This document shows, piece by piece, positions 24,724 through 33,993 of a stretch of 64,000 nt of DNA. The position numbers and the translations under genes were made by a program. Each line of letters begins with the position of its first letter. Position 1 is the first letter of the stretch. The DNA is from CAWBVG01 sp963792175 (lineage in GTDB: Bacteria; Acidobacteriota; Vicinamibacteria; Vicinamibacterales; CAVVIG01), in the NCBI GenBank assembly GCA_963792175.1, contig CAWBVG010000028.1, positions 1-64,000 of the forward strand. Reading direction: 5' to 3'. The notes below the pieces were generated by a model. That model had not been told where the DNA came from, did not search any database, and saw only the letters and a program-made list of their open reading frames with translations.

Positions 24724-27112
24724 GTGATCGGCCAAACCATCTCGCACTATCGCATCCTGGAAAAGCTGGGTCAGGGCGGCATGGGCGTCGTCTACCTGGC
24801 CGAAGACTCGCGGCTGGGACGTACCGTCGCGTTGAAATTCCTCTCCGAGGAGCTGTCGAGGGATCCGCGTGCGGTCGAACGGTTCCAGCGCGAGGCCCGC
24901 GCCGCCTCGGCCCTCAATCATCCGCACATCTGCGCGATTTACGATGTCGGAGAGCACGCCGGCCGCCATTTCATGGCGATGGAACTGCTGGAGGGCACGC
25001 CGCTGCATCAGCTGATCGCCGGCGGGCGCGCTCCCTCCCGATCGAGTCCTCGAACTCGGCATGGAACTCGCCGATGCGCTCGAAGCCGCCCACGCCAAGG
25101 GGATCATCCACCGCGACATCAAGCCGGCCAACATCTTCGTGACCGATCGCGGTCACGCCAAGCTGCTCGATTTCGGGCTGGCGAGGCCGCCGCTGGATCG
25201 CCAGGGGATGACGGCAGGACCGACCCAGGAGCCGTTGACCGATCCCGGCGCGGTGATGGGAACGCTGGCGTACATGTCGCCCGAACAGGTTCGCGGCGAA
25301 GACCTCGATGCCCGCACCGACCTCTTCTCGCTCGGCTGCGTGCTCTACGAGATGACGACCGGCCGGCAGGCGTTCGCGGGCAGCACGCCAGGGACGATCC
25401 ACGAGGCGATCCTGAACCGGACGCCGATTCCGGTGGGACGCGTGAATCCCGAGTCGCCGCCGAGGCTCGAAGAGGTCATCAACAAGGCGCTGGAAAAAGA
25501 CCCGAAGCTGCGATACCAGCACGCGTCGGAGCTGCGCGCCGACCTGCAGCGCCTGAAGCGCGACAGCGATTCCGGCTCGCTCGCGTCGCGCCGAGAGGAA
25601 GCTCCACTCGCCGGAACCAGTGGCTGGCGACGCAAGTGGCCGCTGATCGCTGGCCGGCGCCAGTCGCCGTCGTCGCGCTGCTTGCGGCGGGCATGCAGCT
25701 CTCCGGTCTGCGGTCGGGAGAGGCGAGGCGATCAATTCGGTGGCGGTGCTGCCGTTCGTCAACGGCAGCGGCGACGCGGACGGCGATTACTTGAGCGACG
25801 GCATCACGGAAAGCCTGATCGCCAACCTGTCGCAGGTCAGGAGCCTGCGCGTCACCGCGCGCAGCACGGTGTTTCGCTACAAAGGGAAGGAGATCGATCC
25901 TCAGAAGATCGGACAGGACTTGCACGTCGGCGCCGTGCTCTCAGGACGGCTGCTGCAACGGGACGGCACGCTGGTCGTCCGCACGGAGCTCATGGATGTG
26001 ACGAACGGCTCGCAGCTCTGGGGCGGGCAGTACAACCGCAAGGTGGCCGACGTCTTCGCGCTGCAGGACGAGCTGTCGAAGGAGATCTCCGAAAGGTTGC
26101 GGCTGCGGCTGACCGACGACGAAAAGCAGCGACTGACGAAGCGTTACACCGACAACGCCGAAGCCTACCAGCTGTATCTCAAGGGCCTCTTCTACTGGAA
26201 CAAGCGGAGTCCGGACGGCCTGCAGACGGTCGATCGAGTACTTCAACCGCGCGGTGGAAGCCGATCCGCGTATGCGCTGGCGTATGCGGGCCTGGCCGAC
26301 AGCTACAGCGGCATGTCGTTCTTCAACATCGTTCCCCCGAGCGCGGCGATGCCGAAGGCGAAAGCTGCCGCGGCAAAGGCGCTGGAGATCGACGGCAGTC
26401 TGGCTGAAGCTCACATTTCACTGGCCTACGCCAGCTTCACGTACGACTGGGACTGGCCCGCGGCGATCAGCCATTTCGATCGGGCACTGGCGCTCAATCG
26501 TGAGGCGGTGTTGAATCACTCCTACTATGCCTTCTATCTCTCGGTTGCCGGCCGCTTCGAGGAAGCCGTGAGCGTCGCACGACGAGCCCTGGACCGCGAC
26601 CCGGTTTCCGCCGTCGCCAGCCACACGCTGGCGGTGCAGTTGGCCCTGTCCAGACATCTCGACGATTCGATCGAGGAATGCCGCAGGACGATCGAGCTCG
26701 ATCCGAGCTTCGCGGTGGCCCATGACGTGCTCGGAATGATGCTGGCGTCAAAGGGGGCGTACGCCGAAGCGCTATCCGAAATAGAGAAGGCCGTCGCCTT
26801 GACCCGAGGTGCCGCGATACCGACGGCCGATCTCGGCTACGTGCGTGCCCGCCTCGGTCAGCGGGAGCGAAGCGCGACGGATTCTGCAGCAGCTCGCCGA
26901 AGCCGCGAAGGAGCGATACACGCCCGCGCTGGCCTTCGCAATCGTTCATCTCGGTCTTGGTGAAAACGATCAGGCGTTGAACTGGCTCGAAAAGGCGTCA
27001 CGAGGAGCGCTTCAATCGCCTGGCCTATCTGAGACGTGAGCCGGTCTGGGACCCACTGCGCTCGGATCCGCGATTCGTCGATCTGCTGCGCCGCATCAAC
27101 CTGCCGCAATAG
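24724..27112 (+). CDS. Ser/Thr protein kinase with TolB-like/FlgO-like and TPR domains (frameshifted)
   Basis: About 795 residues over several frame changes. The GTG at 24724 starts MIGQTISHYRILEKLGQGGM; the glycine loop is GQGGMGVVY and the ATP-binding Lys is about residue 38 (ALKFL). The catalytic loop is IIHRDIKPANIF, then DFGLA and GTLAYMSPEQ. After a membrane-segment-like stretch comes a domain reading VLPFVNGSGDADGDYLSDGI...GITESLIANL (adenylate-cyclase/FlgO-like N-terminal module) and a set of TPR repeats (ISHFDRALALNREAVLNHSY; ALDRDPVSAVASHTLAVQLA). It sits between two PL22 genes. The signal sensed is unknown. Confidence 0.85.
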
Positions 27113-27129
27113 GTCTCGACCGCGGGTCG

Positions 27130-28383
27130 TCAAGGTTTGTCGATGGCGACCGCATAGACCTGCCGCGCCGCCTGCGCGAACTGGCCCGTGAAGATCACCC
27201 ATTTCTTGTCCGGTGTGATGTGGACGTTCGGCTCGACGCCGCCGCGGCCCGTCACGTAGTTGTGCCGCGACATGTTGACCAGCCGTTCGCGCGAGACGGT
27301 TCCGCCCGTCTGCACGCGCAGGAGATTGATCCACATGCCGTCGGTCGCATAGGCCACCTGCGACGCGTCGCCGCCGTCGCTGGCGAACAGCGTGTCGTCG
27401 CGCGAGCTGTTGAAGTGCACGCCCCACCAGCTGCGTTGCAGGTGATAGCGCGTGCGGGCGCCGGTCTCCATGTTCACGCCGGCGATCCAGAAATCCTGGC
27501 TGCGGGGCGTCTGCAGATCGAACCACACCGTCTTGCCGTTCCAGCTCCACCACTCGTGGCCGTTGATCTCCATGTCCATCGTGCGCTTGTGCATCAGCCG
27601 CATCTGGCTGCCGTCGGTGCGGATGGTCCACGTCCGATCGAGCTCGTGCCAGGTGCCTTCGTGGCAATACAGCAGGAGGTTCGGATCGACGGGGTTGAAC
27701 TGCAGGTGATTCAGATCGCCGTACTGAAAACCCGTTTCCGTGGAGCCGCCGGTTCGCAGGTTCGTGAACACGAACGACTGCAGCGACGGGTTGACGGCGC
27801 GGCGCGCCAGGCCGTCCTCCTTGGTCACCGAGAACTGCTGATCCGGCGTGAGGTCCTCCATTTTCTTACCGGGAAACATTCGCTGAAGCTGGGGGAGGAG
27901 CGTGCGGGTTGGCGGCTTCGGGTGCGTGCCGTCCGGATCCGTCGCGTTCGCGTTCTTGACCACCGACAGCGTTTCGTCCGCGTTGATCAGGCCGCGCGCG
28001 TGCGGCACGTCGCGGGTCGCCTTCGTGTCGACGTTGAGCGCGACGATCGCCCCGCGCGCGTTGTCGTTGACGTAGATCTCGCGCGTGCGCCGCGCGAAGT
28101 AGCCGCCTCGCGCGCGCGGCGCGATCACCGCCACCCGCGCCCCGTCCGTTCCGATCTTCGCCACGTCGATCATGGCGATCCCGTCCGGCGTGTTGACAAT
28201 CAGCCGGTCCCCTTCGGGCGAAAAGGCGTTGTCGTGAAAGTACAGCGTCGATCCGCCCGCATCGCCGGTCAGCCGGACCACGCGATGGCCGGTGTCGGCG
28301 TCGATCCAGTCCTGCGGCGGCGCGTCCTGCGGCAGCCGAAGCAGTCCGGCGGCGAGCAACGTGACCAACACGACTCCTCTCAT
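27130..28383 (-). CDS. Second PL22 oligogalacturonate lyase-like protein, exported
   Basis: 417 residues, intact. Signal peptide MRGVVLVTLLAAGLLRLPQ. It parallels the 23461-24693 protein blade by blade: DADTGHRVVRLTGDAGGSTL, LNHLQFNPVDPNLLLYCHEG, MEINGHEWWSWNGKTVWFDL, WWGVHFNSSRDDTLFASDGG, VEPNVHITPDKKWVIFTGQF. An insert near residues 165-190 (LLPQLQRMFPGKKMEDLTPD) is absent from the first copy. It converges on the kinase with an 18-bp gap and diverges from the TonB receptor, with which it may share regulation. Confidence 0.8.
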   Translation of the reverse strand: MRGVVLVTLLAAGLLRLPQDAPPQDWIDADTGHRVVRLTGDAGGSTLYFHDNAFSPEGDRLIVNTPDGIAMIDVAKIGTDGARVAVIAPRARGGYFARRTREIYVNDNARGAIVALNVDTKATRDVPHARGLINADETLSVVKNANATDPDGTHPKPPTRTLLPQLQRMFPGKKMEDLTPDQQFSVTKEDGLARRAVNPSLQSFVFTNLRTGGSTETGFQYGDLNHLQFNPVDPNLLLYCHEGTWHELDRTWTIRTDGSQMRLMHKRTMDMEINGHEWWSWNGKTVWFDLQTPRSQDFWIAGVNMETGARTRYHLQRSWWGVHFNSSRDDTLFASDGGDASQVAYATDGMWINLLRVQTGGTVSRERLVNMSRHNYVTGRGGVEPNVHITPDKKWVIFTGQFAQAARQVYAVAIDKP

Positions 28384-28435
28384 CGCGGGGATGGTACACC
28401 TCTCGCGGCCGGCCGACGAGACGCGCGTCGTGGTC

Positions 28436-28460
28436 GGGGTCGGATACAGTATCCGACCCC
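28436..28460. promoter_or_regulatory. 25-bp perfect palindrome in the divergent intergenic region
   Basis: Two 12-bp arms, GGGGTCGGATAC and GTATCCGACCCC, flank a single A. It lies within the 307-bp region between the divergent PL22 gene (start 28383) and TonB receptor (start 28691), about 53 bp upstream of the former. The position fits an operator for a dimeric regulator, perhaps the one at 32850. A hairpin repeat is the alternative. I see nothing else notable in this region apart from an AAGGAG site ahead of 28691. Confidence 0.5.
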
Positions 28461-28690
28461 GGCACTCGCTCTTGGCGACCGGCGGTTCGCCAGGTGAAAC
28501 GGCGCCTGTGATGGTCGACTGGTCCTCCCGGCACGGTTGGGCGAATCAGGCCAAAACTCGGCCATTCCCGCCGGCACGCCGGTGGCCGCACGTTTCTCCC
28601 ACCGAAACAACGGCAAAACCCGGCGATGGTTTGACTGGCGCATGACGCAGGCGTAGGGTTCCCCCGTCCGGATCGAACCAAGGAGTCGTC

Positions 28691-31600
28691 ATGCCCCGAG
28701 TTGTCAGGTTCGTCGTCTGCTTTGCGCTCTCGATGCTCGCGCCGTCGGCGGCGACCGCCCAGCTGGGCGGCAGCGGATCCATTCAAGGAACCGTGCTCGA
28801 CACATCCAACGCCGCCGTGCCTGGCGCGACGGTGACCGCCACGAACGTGGCGACGGGGATCGCGACGGTCCGGCAGACGACCACTGCTGGGGTATACGCG
28901 CTGACGCCGCTGCCGCCGGGTGAGTACCGCGTGACGGTCACGCTCGACGGTTTCCAGACGTTCGTTCGCGAACACGTCGTGGTCGACGCGTTGAGCGTGA
29001 TCGGGCTGAACGTGACGCTGCAGGTCGGTGCGATCACGCAGGAAGTGGTCGTGACCGCCGCGTCTCCTCTGCTGGCGACGGCCGACGCGCGGCTCGGGCA
29101 GACGATCCGGAACGAGGTCTACACGGCGCTGCCGCTCGTGCTGAACACCGGCGGGCCGCGCGATCCGACCGCGTTCATGTTCCTGATGCCGGGCGTGCAG
29201 TCGGTGGGACGCTGGGGCAACGTCATGGGCGGCCAGGACTTCACCACCGACATGTACGTGGAAGGGATCCCGATCACCAACGCCGTCGTACAAGGAGAAG
29301 GCCGGAACCTGTCGTTCGGCATCTCGGTCGACGCCGTCGATCAGTTTCAGGTCGAGACCAGCGGCACGGCGGTCACGTTCAACGGGCAGGGCGCGTCCAA
29401 CTACGTGATCAAGTCGGGCACGAACAACTTTCGTGGCGCCGGGTTCGAGTACTTCCGCAACAAGGCGCTCGACGCCAAAGCGTTCTTTGCGACGACGAAG
29501 CCGGACGACAACCAGCACGAGTACGGCGCGACGCTCGGTGGTCCGATTCGCCGGAATCAGATGTTCTTCTTCGCCGCCTACGACGGCTACCGCGACCGCC
29601 GGCAGACGGCGTCGGGGCTGGTCTCGATTCCGACGCTCGCGCAGCGCAACGGCGATTTCAGCGCGCTGCCGGTCGTGATTTACGATCCGCGAACCACCCG
29701 GCCGAATCCGGCGGGCACCGGCTTCGTGCGCGATCCCTTCCCGGGCAACATCATCCCGCAGGATCGGATCTCGCCGATCTCGAAGAACTTCCAGTCCTCT
29801 CTGCCGGATCCCACGAACGCCGGGCTGCAGAACAACTATCTCGGAGGCGGCCTGCCGATCGGGTTCAACAACGAGAGCGTCACCGGCAAAGTCGACGTCA
29901 AGCTGAGCCCGCGGCAGCAGATCTCGGTCCTGTTCTCTCACGGCAAGCGCAGCCAGGCCACGCCGTATCGAGGCGGCACCAATCCGCAGACCTTGTTGCC
30001 GCTGCCGTACAGCGAAACGCGACTCGTCGAAGAGATTCCAACCAGCGCCCAGGTGAAGCACACGATCGTGCTGGGACCCCAATGGGTCAACCAGGCGAGC
30101 GTCGGCTTCTCCCGTCTGTCGGTCCCGATCTTCAACGCGACGATCGACGGGCAGTACCCGATCAAAGCCGGGCTGCGGGGGCTGCCCGCCGGCGAAGCCG
30201 ATTCGTCGTTTCCGGAGATTTCGTTCGCCGGACCGAACGCGATCACGCAGTGGCGCGGCACCGACGCGCGGGCGTTCACCGAATACCTGAACAACTACAC
30301 GGTGCAGGACAACCTGAACTGGAGCCGCGGCCGGCACACGATGACGTTCGGCTTTCAGGCGCAGCGGATGGACGCCGACGAGCGCGAGCGCACGTACGGC
30401 AGTCTCGCGACGTTTGGCTTCAGCAACGCGCAGACGGCCGGGTTCAATGCGGCCGGCACGCTCCTGACGACCACCGGCAACGCGTATGCGAGCTTCCTCC
30501 TCGGCGAGCTGAATGCGACCACGGTGGTGCAGGACTCCCAGGTTGCGACCAGCGGGCGGTTCTACGCCTACGCCGGGTGGGCGCAGGACGATTTCAAGCT
30601 GCGGCCCAACCTGACCCTGAACCTCGGACTTCGCTACGACATCATGAAGCCCTATACCGAGGTGTACGACCGGTGGTCGTTCATGGATCCGACGCTGCCA
30701 AATCCCGCCGTGGGTGGCTATCCGGGCGCCTTGGTGTTCGCGGGCGACGGTCCGGACAGTTGTCACTGCCGAACGCCGATCAACACCTACTACGGCGCGA
30801 TCGGACCGCGGCTCGGCCTGGCGTACGGGCTGAACGAACGGACCGTGGTGCGGGCGGCGTACGGGATCAACTATTCCCGCCGCGGCGCGGTCGGCGGCCG
30901 CGCCGGCGCGCGCAACGGCACCGGCACGCTTGGCCTGTCGGCGAACGCGAGTTTCCCGAGCGCGAACGGCTTCGATCCGTCTTACAACTGGAACAACGGC
31001 GTGCCGGCCTATCCGCTGCCGCCCTTCTTCGACCCGACGCTCAACACCGGGTTCGTCACCGGCCGCGGCACCGGCGGCACCGTGACCTACGGCGATCCCG
31101 AGATTGGCGGCCGGCCGCCTCGCTATCAGAACTGGAATGCGGGGGTGCAGCGCACACTCTGGCGCACGCTGACGCTCGGCGCGACCTACGCCGGCAGCCG
31201 CGGCGATTTCCTCGGCGGCAGCGGCCGCGGTTTCTATTCGAATCAGATGGATCCGCGCTTCCTGGTGCTCGGCAATCTGCTCACGCAGCAGGCCTCGGCG
31301 GCCAGCATCGCCGCCGCGCAGGCGATCGTGCCCGGCGTGAAGCTGCCGTACACCGGCTTTTCCGGAACGATCGGTCAGATGCTGCGGCCGTTCCCGCAGT
31401 ATTCGGGGGTGACGGACGTCTACGGCGACCTCGCACGCTCGACGTACCACTCGATTCAGTTGACGCTCGAGAAGCGGCGGTCAGACGACGGGCTGATCGT
31501 GAACTTCAACTACACCTACAGCCGGACCGAGGACAATCTGGCGGCGCGGACCGGCTACAACTTCGACCAGGACTGGGCGGTCGGCGTCAACGATCAGCCG

Positions 31601-32170
31601 CACGTCTGGAACGCGATGGTGGTCTACAACGTGCCGTTCGGCGCGGAAGGCAAGCCGGGCAGCAGCAACCCGGTGCTGCGGGCGATTGTCAAAAACTGGC
31701 AGCTGTCGGGCATCACGCAGTTCCGATCGGGCCGGCCGCTGGGCTCGATTCTCGCCGCCTGCAACCTGCCGAACGCCGGGACCTGCTACGCCGATTTCGC
31801 TCCCGGCTTCTCGGGCGATGTCCGCATCAACGGCGACTACGGGGATGGTGACGTGCTGGGTACCGCGCCGCCCACCTACATCGACCGCACCGCGTTCCAG
31901 TCGCCCGCGGCGTTCGCCTACGGGAACACGCCGCGGACGCTCGCGTTCGACCTGCGCAACCCGAGCTCGTTCAATCAGGATCTCAGCGTCCGGCGCGACT
32001 TCCGCATGTCGAAGCTGAAGCTCGGCCTCGGCGTCGACGTGTTCAATCTATTCAACACGGTCGTCTTCGGAGGCATCCAGGCCAACATCACCAATGCGAA
32101 TTTCGGACGGGTGAGCTCGCAGACCAACACGCCGCGCGTGGGGCAGATCAAAGTGCGCGTGGAGTTCTGA
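28691..32170 (+). CDS. TonB-dependent receptor, Oar-like, with carboxypeptidase-regulatory domain
   Basis: 1,159 residues in one uninterrupted frame, preceded by AAGGAG. Signal peptide to about residue 28. Residues 30-120 are the carboxypeptidase-regulatory-like domain (GSIQGTVLDTSNAAVPGATV...LTPLPPGEYRVTVTLDGFQT). The plug follows (QTIRNEVYTALPLVLNTGGP; VDQFQVETSGTAVTFNGQGA), then a long barrel ending in Phe (QIKVRVEF) as outer-membrane proteins do. These receptors import oligosaccharides or other large solutes with TonB energy. With PL22 genes, rhaM and a sugar-type regulator nearby, a pectic oligosaccharide is the likely cargo (inference). Confidence 0.9.
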   Translation: MPRVVRFVVCFALSMLAPSAATAQLGGSGSIQGTVLDTSNAAVPGATVTATNVATGIATVRQTTTAGVYALTPLPPGEYRVTVTLDGFQTFVREHVVVDALSVIGLNVTLQVGAITQEVVVTAASPLLATADARLGQTIRNEVYTALPLVLNTGGPRDPTAFMFLMPGVQSVGRWGNVMGGQDFTTDMYVEGIPITNAVVQGEGRNLSFGISVDAVDQFQVETSGTAVTFNGQGASNYVIKSGTNNFRGAGFEYFRNKALDAKAFFATTKPDDNQHEYGATLGGPIRRNQMFFFAAYDGYRDRRQTASGLVSIPTLAQRNGDFSALPVVIYDPRTTRPNPAGTGFVRDPFPGNIIPQDRISPISKNFQSSLPDPTNAGLQNNYLGGGLPIGFNNESVTGKVDVKLSPRQQISVLFSHGKRSQATPYRGGTNPQTLLPLPYSETRLVEEIPTSAQVKHTIVLGPQWVNQASVGFSRLSVPIFNATIDGQYPIKAGLRGLPAGEADSSFPEISFAGPNAITQWRGTDARAFTEYLNNYTVQDNLNWSRGRHTMTFGFQAQRMDADERERTYGSLATFGFSNAQTAGFNAAGTLLTTTGNAYASFLLGELNATTVVQDSQVATSGRFYAYAGWAQDDFKLRPNLTLNLGLRYDIMKPYTEVYDRWSFMDPTLPNPAVGGYPGALVFAGDGPDSCHCRTPINTYYGAIGPRLGLAYGLNERTVVRAAYGINYSRRGAVGGRAGARNGTGTLGLSANASFPSANGFDPSYNWNNGVPAYPLPPFFDPTLNTGFVTGRGTGGTVTYGDPEIGGRPPRYQNWNAGVQRTLWRTLTLGATYAGSRGDFLGGSGRGFYSNQMDPRFLVLGNLLTQQASAASIAAAQAIVPGVKLPYTGFSGTIGQMLRPFPQYSGVTDVYGDLARSTYHSIQLTLEKRRSDDGLIVNFNYTYSRTEDNLAARTGYNFDQDWAVGVNDQPHVWNAMVVYNVPFGAEGKPGSSNPVLRAIVKNWQLSGITQFRSGRPLGSILAACNLPNAGTCYADFAPGFSGDVRINGDYGDGDVLGTAPPTYIDRTAFQSPAAFAYGNTPRTLAFDLRNPSSFNQDLSVRRDFRMSKLKLGLGVDVFNLFNTVVFGGIQANITNANFGRVSSQTNTPRVGQIKVRVEF

Positions 32171-32182
32171 CGCCGAGCCCTC

Positions 32183-32495
32183 GATAACGGAGCATACGGA
32201 GGGAACGGCTTAACCACAGAGCCACAGAGCAACGGAGGTTGAACGGTCGATTCGACGGGTCGGCCTGCGAGGCAGGCCGACGAGCGCGGACGGATCGGAT
32301 CGCGGAAAAACGAACACCAGTCAAAGTGGTGTGGGATGTTCGTTTTCCACGATCCGATCGTTCGCGCCGCGTCGCTTCGCGACGCCCGTCGAATCGTCAT
32401 CCCCTCGCCATCACGCCCGCAGCGTGCGGCTCTGTTCGTCTTCGTTGCTCCGTTTCTCTGTGGTTAGACCGTTCGCTCCGTCATCTCTGCGATCT
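32183..32495. repeat. Compound palindromic element, copy A
   Basis: About 310 bp with nested inverted repeats. Outer arms are built of ACAGAG/ACGGAG units (left around 32183-32240, right around 32430-32495). Inside are a 10-bp hairpin at 32259-32281 (GTCGGCCTGC, loop GAG), an apical stem at 32304-32348 (GGAAAAACGAACA against TGTTCGTTTTCC) enclosed by GATCGGATCG/CGATCCGATC, and a 7-bp hairpin GCGTCGC-TTC-GCGACGC. It fills the gap between the TonB receptor and rhaM, and the rhaM stop lies in its right arm. Confidence 0.85.
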
Positions 32496-32813
32496 CGGCG
32501 CGCTCAGGTGGAACACCTCGCGGAGGTCGCGCGATTCCGGGCTGTCGTCGGGGTTTGAGGGCATCAGCTCCCGCATCGATCGCCACCAGCGCCGGCAGAC
32601 CTCGGTGTCGGCGATGGCGGCCCAGCGCTCGTCGCTCTCCACCTCCGCGTATCCGAACAGATCGTTGGTGTCGGGGTCGAGAAAGATGCTGTAACTCCGG
32701 ACGCCATGGGCCCGCAGCACGTCGTCCAGCTCCGCCCAGATCGGGTTGTGGCGGCGCGTGTACTCGGCCTGACCGCCGGGGTGCAGCGACATTCTGAACG
32801 CCTTGCGAATCAC
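32481..32813 (-). CDS. rhaM: L-rhamnose mutarotase RhaM
   Basis: 110 residues. A GTG start at 32813 with a GGGAG site gives MIRKAFRMSLHPGGQAEYTR, then RHNPIWAELDDVLRAHGV, YSIFLDPDTNDLFGYAEVES and CRRWWRSMRELM. Tyr18 and His22, the residues known to act in E. coli RhaM, align exactly, and the WW pair is present. It interconverts alpha- and beta-L-rhamnose. It is divergent from the regulator at 32850, with a 36-bp gap. Rhamnose fits a pectin (rhamnogalacturonan) locus. Confidence 0.88.
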   Translation of the reverse strand: MIRKAFRMSLHPGGQAEYTRRHNPIWAELDDVLRAHGVRSYSIFLDPDTNDLFGYAEVESDERWAAIADTEVCRRWWRSMRELMPSNPDDSPESRDLREVFHLSAPRSQR

Positions 32814-32849
32814 GACGGCTCCCTGTGTTATGGTCTGCGGAACACAGCC

Positions 32850-33993
32850 ATGGCGCGGACGCCTTCCGACCGGTACATCGTCAAAGCGCTGGTGCATGCC
32901 TCGGAGATTCTCGACGCGTTCGAGTCGTCCGGCGAGGTGCTGCGGCTGCGCGATGTCGTCCGGCGGACCGGGTTCAGCAAGGGCATGTGTTTCCGGCTGC
33001 TGCACACCCTACATCACTGCGGCTTCATCGAAAAGGTCGACGAGCTCCGTTTCCGGATGACCGCGGAGATCCGCCGGCGCAAACGCTACCGGATCGGCTA
33101 TGCGGCGCAGGGACAGAACAGCTCGTTCGCCCGCGAGGTCCATGCCAGCCTGGTCGCCGCCGCGCCGCGCTCCGACATCGAGCTGATCGTCGTCGACAAC
33201 CGCTATCAGCCGAAGATCGCCCTTCGGAACGCCGATCACCTCGTCCGCCAGAACGTCGACCTCGTCATCGAGTTCCAGACCGACGAGGCCATCGCGCCCG
33301 AGATCGCCTCGCGCTACCTCGAGGCGGGCATCCCGATTATCGCCATCGACATCCCGCACCCCGGCGCGACCTACTTCGGCGCGAACAATTACCAGGCCGG
33401 CGTGCTCGCCGGACGCTATCTGGGCCGCTGGGCGAAGAGCAAGTGGCGCGGCGAGGTGGACGAGATTCTCCTGCTCGAGCTCGCGCGTGCCGGCTCGTTG
33501 GTGCGTGCGCGATCGAGCGGCATCCTCGCGGGCATCGTCGAAACGCTCCATCGGGCCGCGGACGCGCCGGTCGTGCGCATCGACGGCGACGGACAGTTCA
33601 AGACCTCGCTCGAGCGGGTACGCAGACATCTCCGTCAGTCGAAGGCGAGACGCATTCTGGTCGGCGCCGCCAACGACCCGAGTGCGCTCGGCGCCGCGCG
33701 CGCCTTCCAGGAGGCCAGCCGCGACGCGCATTGCGCGATTGCCGGGCAGAACGCCGAACCGGACGCGCGCGCCGAACTCCGCGATCCGCGGACTTCTCTG
33801 GTCGCCTCGGTTGCCTACTTCCCCGAGCGCTACGGCGACGATCTCGATCCGGCTCGCGCTCGACATCCTGGCGCGGCGGCCCGTTCCGCCGGCCGTCTTC
33901 GTTCACCATCAGGTGATCACGGCCGAAAACGTCGACCAGATCTATCCGAACGACTCGCTGCTTCGGGCGGCGTCGCTCATCGCGCATGCGTAG
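32850..33993 (+). CDS. Regulator: IclR-type HTH fused to periplasmic-sugar-binding-like domain (one frameshift)
   Basis: About 380 residues. Residues 1-70 form a winged helix of IclR type (ASEILDAFESSGEVLRLRDV, then VVRRTGFSKGMCFRLLHTLH). From about residue 85 it is a type I periplasmic-binding-protein fold: SDIELIVVDNRYQPKIALRN, VDLVIEFQTDEAIAPEIASR, GIPIIAIDIPHPGATYFGAN, NYQAGVLAGRYLG. An indel near 33855 separates the last 45 residues (AVFVHHQVITAENVDQIYPN). LacI regulators use the same sensor with a different HTH. It is divergent from rhaM, so it probably controls rhaM and the receptor/PL22 genes in response to a sugar. Confidence 0.75.

Noticed and set aside
27866..31450. 1,194-residue open frame on the minus strand
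   Set aside because: It is antisense to the intact TonB receptor and the end of a PL22 gene, is Arg-rich, has no family resemblance, and arises from high GC in the third codon position.
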